Source: Dongia_B sp035539215 (GTDB lineage: Bacteria; Pseudomonadota; Alphaproteobacteria; Dongiales; Dongiaceae). From it: a stretch of DNA of 64,000 nt. The notes beneath the pieces were generated by a model. That model was not told the DNA's origin. It saw only the letters and a list, made by a program, of their open reading frames with translations, and made no database searches. Numbering within the stretch: the first letter of the stretch is position 1; every line of letters begins with the position of its first letter. The stretch spans positions 62,001 through 126,000 of the forward strand of contig DATLIX010000012.1 of assembly GCA_035539215.1 (NCBI GenBank). The letters are read 5' to 3'. The position numbers were made by a program, and so were the translations under genes. This document shows, in pieces, positions 61,222 to 64,000 of this stretch.

Positions 61222-61733
61222 CAGTAGGGCTCGCTCTTCAGAGCTACCGTCGAGACGAGGAGCTCGCTATTGACACCCGAAAACATGCCGTAAAGCGGGA
61301 CGAGGAAAGGCCGGTTATACGAGACCTGGATCAAGACATCCTGACTGTAAGTGCCAGGTGCGAACTGATTATTGGTCATATCGCCATTGGTGTCGGTCTG
61401 CAGCGTCGAGCTCAGGCCCGAGAAACCAGCACCCGACTGCACGTTGAACTTGATCTTGGAACACGGGATGATGCCGCCGACACCGTTGCACAACGCCGTC
61501 GCGAAGGAACTCGAGCTGGTGTTTCCCAGCAGGACGAGCCGGGAAGCATCCCTTGTCGCATTGTCCAGCACGGTCTGGGTGAAGAGGATCAGGCCGTTTT
61601 CCAGAATGCCGCACAGCAAGACAATGAAGAGCGGCCCGAGCAATCCGAATTCCACAAGAGCCATGCCGCGGCTGTCGCGGCGGAATCGCCGCAGGCCGGC
61701 CAACAAGCTCGTTATGGCGCGGTTGCTTGCCAT
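61221..61733 (-). CDS. TadE-like minor pseudopilin
   Basis: The protein (170 residues from the ATG at 61733) has the TadE motif FRRDSRGMALVEFGLLGPLF with Glu5 after the cleavage site, a membrane helix, and TQTVLDNATRDASRLVLLG. Two cysteines in the outer domain (ALCNGVGGIIPC) may pair. A GTG at 61817 would add 28 residues, but neither start has a clear ribosome site. It is the first gene of the tadE-tadE-tadG operon. Confidence 0.85.
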   Translation of the reverse strand: MASNRAITSLLAGLRRFRRDSRGMALVEFGLLGPLFIVLLCGILENGLILFTQTVLDNATRDASRLVLLGNTSSSSFATALCNGVGGIIPCSKIKFNVQSGAGFSGLSSTLQTDTNGDMTNNQFAPGTYSQDVLIQVSYNRPFLVPLYGMFSGVNSELLVSTVALKSEPY

Positions 61734-62100
61734 CAGCGCTATGAGCGCTTGGCTGCGCTGTGGGATGCCAAGCCGGCACGTATCGCTGCCGGCATTGTCA
61801 TCGGGCGTGTGATCCACATCGTCATCATTCCACGGTTGCGACGACTGCCTGATCGCGCTGGCGCTTGAAGCTTTGAATCGGATGCGGTGAACGCTACCGC
61901 GACATCACCTGTACCGATTCATTCCGCCACTTTGCTCAATCGACAGTTGCTCTGAATCCAGAGCGTGGATCATATCTAAGCTAAAAATATAAACAACACA
62001 TTAACATACTGATTTCATTGTGTTTTTCATAGACCTTTATGAATTAACTTACACAATGATGTGTCTCATCAGATATTTTTAACGCTTTTTATTGAAATAC
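61734..62100. other. AT-rich 367-bp intergenic region upstream of the pseudopilin operon
   Basis: No gene is seen between the pseudopilin start and the flavoprotein end. The stretch 61975-62100 is strikingly AT-rich, like the region in front of flp. It should hold the pseudopilin operon promoter. I see no hairpin terminator for either gene. Confidence 0.45.
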
Positions 62101-64000
62101 TTAGAGTTTAACGCGCGTATTTTTTGCATCGTAAAGTGGTTGCAGGCTGACTTTCGCGGGATAGCGCTTGCAAGCGATTTCCAATTCATAACTGCCACTT
62201 AGAACGTCTTCAGATGTCACCCCCGCCTGCGGATTGCGGACATAGCCGATGCCGATATTGGTGTTGAGCGTGTAGCCGAAGCCGCCGGAAGCGAGCCAGC
62301 CGACTTGTTTCCCATTGCGGAAGATGGTCTCGCGGCCAAGCAGCACAATCGACGAATCATCCACCGTGAAACAGGCCAGAAGCTTCGGCAATTTCTTGGC
62401 GGACTGAGCCATGAGGGCATCGCGGCCGAAAAAGGGAATATCCTTTTTCAGTTTGACGGCCCAGGCCATGCCGGCTTCCAGCGGCGAATGGTCGGGCGAG
62501 ATGTCGCTGGACCAGGCGCGATAGAACTTCTCCAGGCGCAGGCTTTCGATGGCGCGGTAGCCGGCATTGGCGATGCCGAGAGGCGCGCCGGCCTGCATCA
62601 GGGCGTCGTAGACGGCAGCCAGCGCCTCGACCGGCACATGCAGCTCCCAGCCGAGCTCGCCGACATAGGTGACGCGCAGCGCCCGCACCGGCGCCCCGGC
62701 AATCTGCACCTCGCGCATCTGGCCAAAGGGGAAGGCAGCATTGGAAACGTCGTCGACCGTCACGGCCTGGAATACATCGCGCGCCTTCGGCCCCATCAGC
62801 GACAGGACCCCATAGGCCGAAGTGACATCGACCAGGCGCGCATCCAGACCGTCGGGAATATGCCGGCTGATCCAGTTGAAATCGTGCGTCGCGAAGCCCG
62901 TGCCGGTGACGATGTAATAGGCATCCTCGGCAAGCCGCGTGACGGTGAGGTCACATTCGATGCCGCCGCGGCTGTTCAGCATCTGGGTATAGATGATGCT
63001 GCCCGGCTTCTTGGCGATGTCGTTGGCGCAGATCCAGCTCAGCGCCGCTTCGGCGTCCTTGCCGACCATCAGGAATTTGGCGAAAGAGGTCTGGTCGATC
63101 AGCACCACGCGTTCGCGCGCCGCCTGGTGTTCCAGGGCGACATGATCGAACCAGTTTTGTCTTTCATAAGTATAGACGTCCTTGGCTTCGACGCCTTTGG
63201 GCGCGAACCAGTTGGGGCGTTCCCAACCGAGCTTCCAGCCGAACACGGCGCCCTGGTCCTTCAGCCGTTGATAAAGCGGCGAGGTCCGCACCGGGCGGCC
63301 GCTGATCAGTTCCTCATGCGGCCAGGCCATCGAATAGTGATGGGCATAGGCTTCCAGCGTGCGGGTCAGTACCCAATTCTTGTCGCGATGCACCGCGCCG
63401 AAGCGGCGGATATCGACTGGCCAGAGATCCATTGGCTGCTCGCCAGCTGCTACCCACTCAGCCAGAGCACGCCCGGCACCACCGCCCGAGGCGATCCCGA
63501 AGGCATTGAAGCCGGCGCCGACGAAGAAGTTCTTCACTTCCGGTGCTTCGCCCAGGATGAAATTGCCGTCTGGCGTAAAGCTCTCCGGCCCGTTGATCAT
63601 CTGCTTGATGCCCGCATTCTGCAGGCCGGGCACGCGGGCCATGGCCTGTTCCATCAGCGGCTCGAAATGATCCCAGTCATTTTCCAGCAGTTGGAAGGCG
63701 AAATCCCGCGGTAGTGCGCCGCGCGCGCCATTGGGCTGCCAGGGCTTCGGATTGTGCTCATAGCCGCCCATCACGAGACCGCCCACTTCCTCCTTGAAAT
63801 AGATCAGACGGTCGGGATCGCGCAGGGTCGGCAGATTCTTCGGTACGCCGGACATTGCCTCGGTGACGATGTATTGGTGCTGTACAGATGTGAGCGGCAC
63901 GTTGACGCCGGCCAGTCGGCCGACCTCGCGCGCCCACTGACCCGCGCAGTTGATCACGACATCGCAGCGGATCGTGCCCTTGTCGGTGGTCACGCCGACG
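62101..64000 (-). CDS. dimethylglycine/sarcosine dehydrogenase-type flavoprotein, C-terminal part (runs off the window)
   Basis: About 633 residues are seen; the N-terminal FAD motif lies beyond the right edge. The visible part has the end of the DAO fold (VVINCAGQWAREVGRLAGVN, GGLVMGGYEHNPKPW, FTPDGNFILGEAPEVKNFFV, GAGFNAFGIASGGGAGRALA). A GcvT-like folate domain follows (IDQTSFAKFLMVGKDAEAAL, YVGELGWELHVPVEAL, YRAIESLRLEKFYRAWSSDI) with a GCV_T_C tail. This is the layout of dimethylglycine dehydrogenase, sarcosine dehydrogenase and the PDH phosphatase regulator family. The enzyme would oxidise an N-methylglycine with transfer of a one-carbon unit to folate. Confidence 0.88.
   Translation of the reverse strand, partial: VGVTTDKGTIRCDVVINCAGQWAREVGRLAGVNVPLTSVQHQYIVTEAMSGVPKNLPTLRDPDRLIYFKEEVGGLVMGGYEHNPKPWQPNGARGALPRDFAFQLLENDWDHFEPLMEQAMARVPGLQNAGIKQMINGPESFTPDGNFILGEAPEVKNFFVGAGFNAFGIASGGGAGRALAEWVAAGEQPMDLWPVDIRRFGAVHRDKNWVLTRTLEAYAHHYSMAWPHEELISGRPVRTSPLYQRLKDQGAVFGWKLGWERPNWFAPKGVEAKDVYTYERQNWFDHVALEHQAARERVVLIDQTSFAKFLMVGKDAEAALSWICANDIAKKPGSIIYTQMLNSRGGIECDLTVTRLAEDAYYIVTGTGFATHDFNWISRHIPDGLDARLVDVTSAYGVLSLMGPKARDVFQAVTVDDVSNAAFPFGQMREVQIAGAPVRALRVTYVGELGWELHVPVEALAAVYDALMQAGAPLGIANAGYRAIESLRLEKFYRAWSSDISPDHSPLEAGMAWAVKLKKDIPFFGRDALMAQSAKKLPKLLACFTVDDSSIVLLGRETIFRNGKQVGWLASGGFGYTLNTNIGIGYVRNPQAGVTSEDVLSGSYELEIACKRYPAKVSLQPLYDAKNTRVKL

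Noticed and set aside
1..64000. CRISPR array, insertion sequence, prophage or rRNA
   Set aside because: No regularly spaced long repeats, transposase or phage motifs, or rRNA-like sequence were seen on reading; gene content is continuous and native-looking.

Overview
The window looks like a chromosomal segment of a high-GC alphaproteobacterium, most likely from the Rhodospirillales or a neighbouring order. The reasons are the hom-glpX-recJ gene order, class I PHA synthase and 3-hydroxybutyrate dehydrogenase, a sigma-F/NrsF pair beside a DUF2282-DUF692-DUF2063-DoxX operon arranged as in Caulobacter, and a complete cpa/tad pilus locus. I saw no transposase, phage gene or CRISPR array. Coding density is high and most genes sit in short operons. 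All functional calls come from reading motifs and gene order; no database search was possible.

Region by region. 1-1.5 kb: a periplasmic solute-binding protein and a truncated Cache-type membrane sensor. 1.7-5.6 kb: a PaiB-like flavin protein, then a sugar-acid type catabolic pair (beta-hydroxyacid dehydrogenase and an enolase-superfamily enzyme) with a divergent LysR regulator. 5.7-7.7 kb: an MFS transporter under a DeoR-type regulator. 8.2-12.7 kb: an RND efflux pair closed by a strong bidirectional terminator. 12.8-18.2 kb: a two-oxygenase set matching TmpA/TmpB of 2-trimethylaminoethylphosphonate breakdown, a divergent GlxA/GbdR-type AraC regulator, an FAD/NAD(P)-binding protein and a TauD-type dioxygenase. 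18.3-22.4 kb: ECF sigma factor, NrsF-type anti-sigma factor and a bufferin-type copper-binding RiPP operon, with a good candidate sigma-F promoter in between.

22.6-32.6 kb is mostly core: an EF-G paralogue with an altered switch II, PHA synthase, an OmpA-like lipoprotein, homoserine dehydrogenase, GlpX, RecJ and tRNA-Glu. 32.7-42.4 kb holds a solute-binding protein, a patatin-like lipase, a LysR regulator, an ICMT-like methyltransferase, an agmatinase-like enzyme, a GNAT acetyltransferase, 3-hydroxybutyrate dehydrogenase and a DUF3311/sodium-solute symporter pair that may import monocarboxylates. 42.7-48.6 kb is an uncharacterised surface-glycan cluster: GT2, flippase-like protein, APH-fold kinase, nucleotidyltransferase and GT-C-like membrane protein.

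48.7-61.7 kb is the tad locus: three TadE/TadG-type pseudopilin genes, Flp pilin, CpaA, CpaB, CpaC, CpaD, CpaE, CpaF, TadB and TadC on the minus strand, with TadD on the plus strand and a small CpaC-N-like protein beside it. Gene-specific signals include a 17-bp terminator stem behind the pilin gene and a 13-bp tandem repeat in front of cpaB. The window ends inside a dimethylglycine/sarcosine dehydrogenase-type flavoprotein, which could act further down the same glycine-betaine route that TmpA/TmpB would feed.
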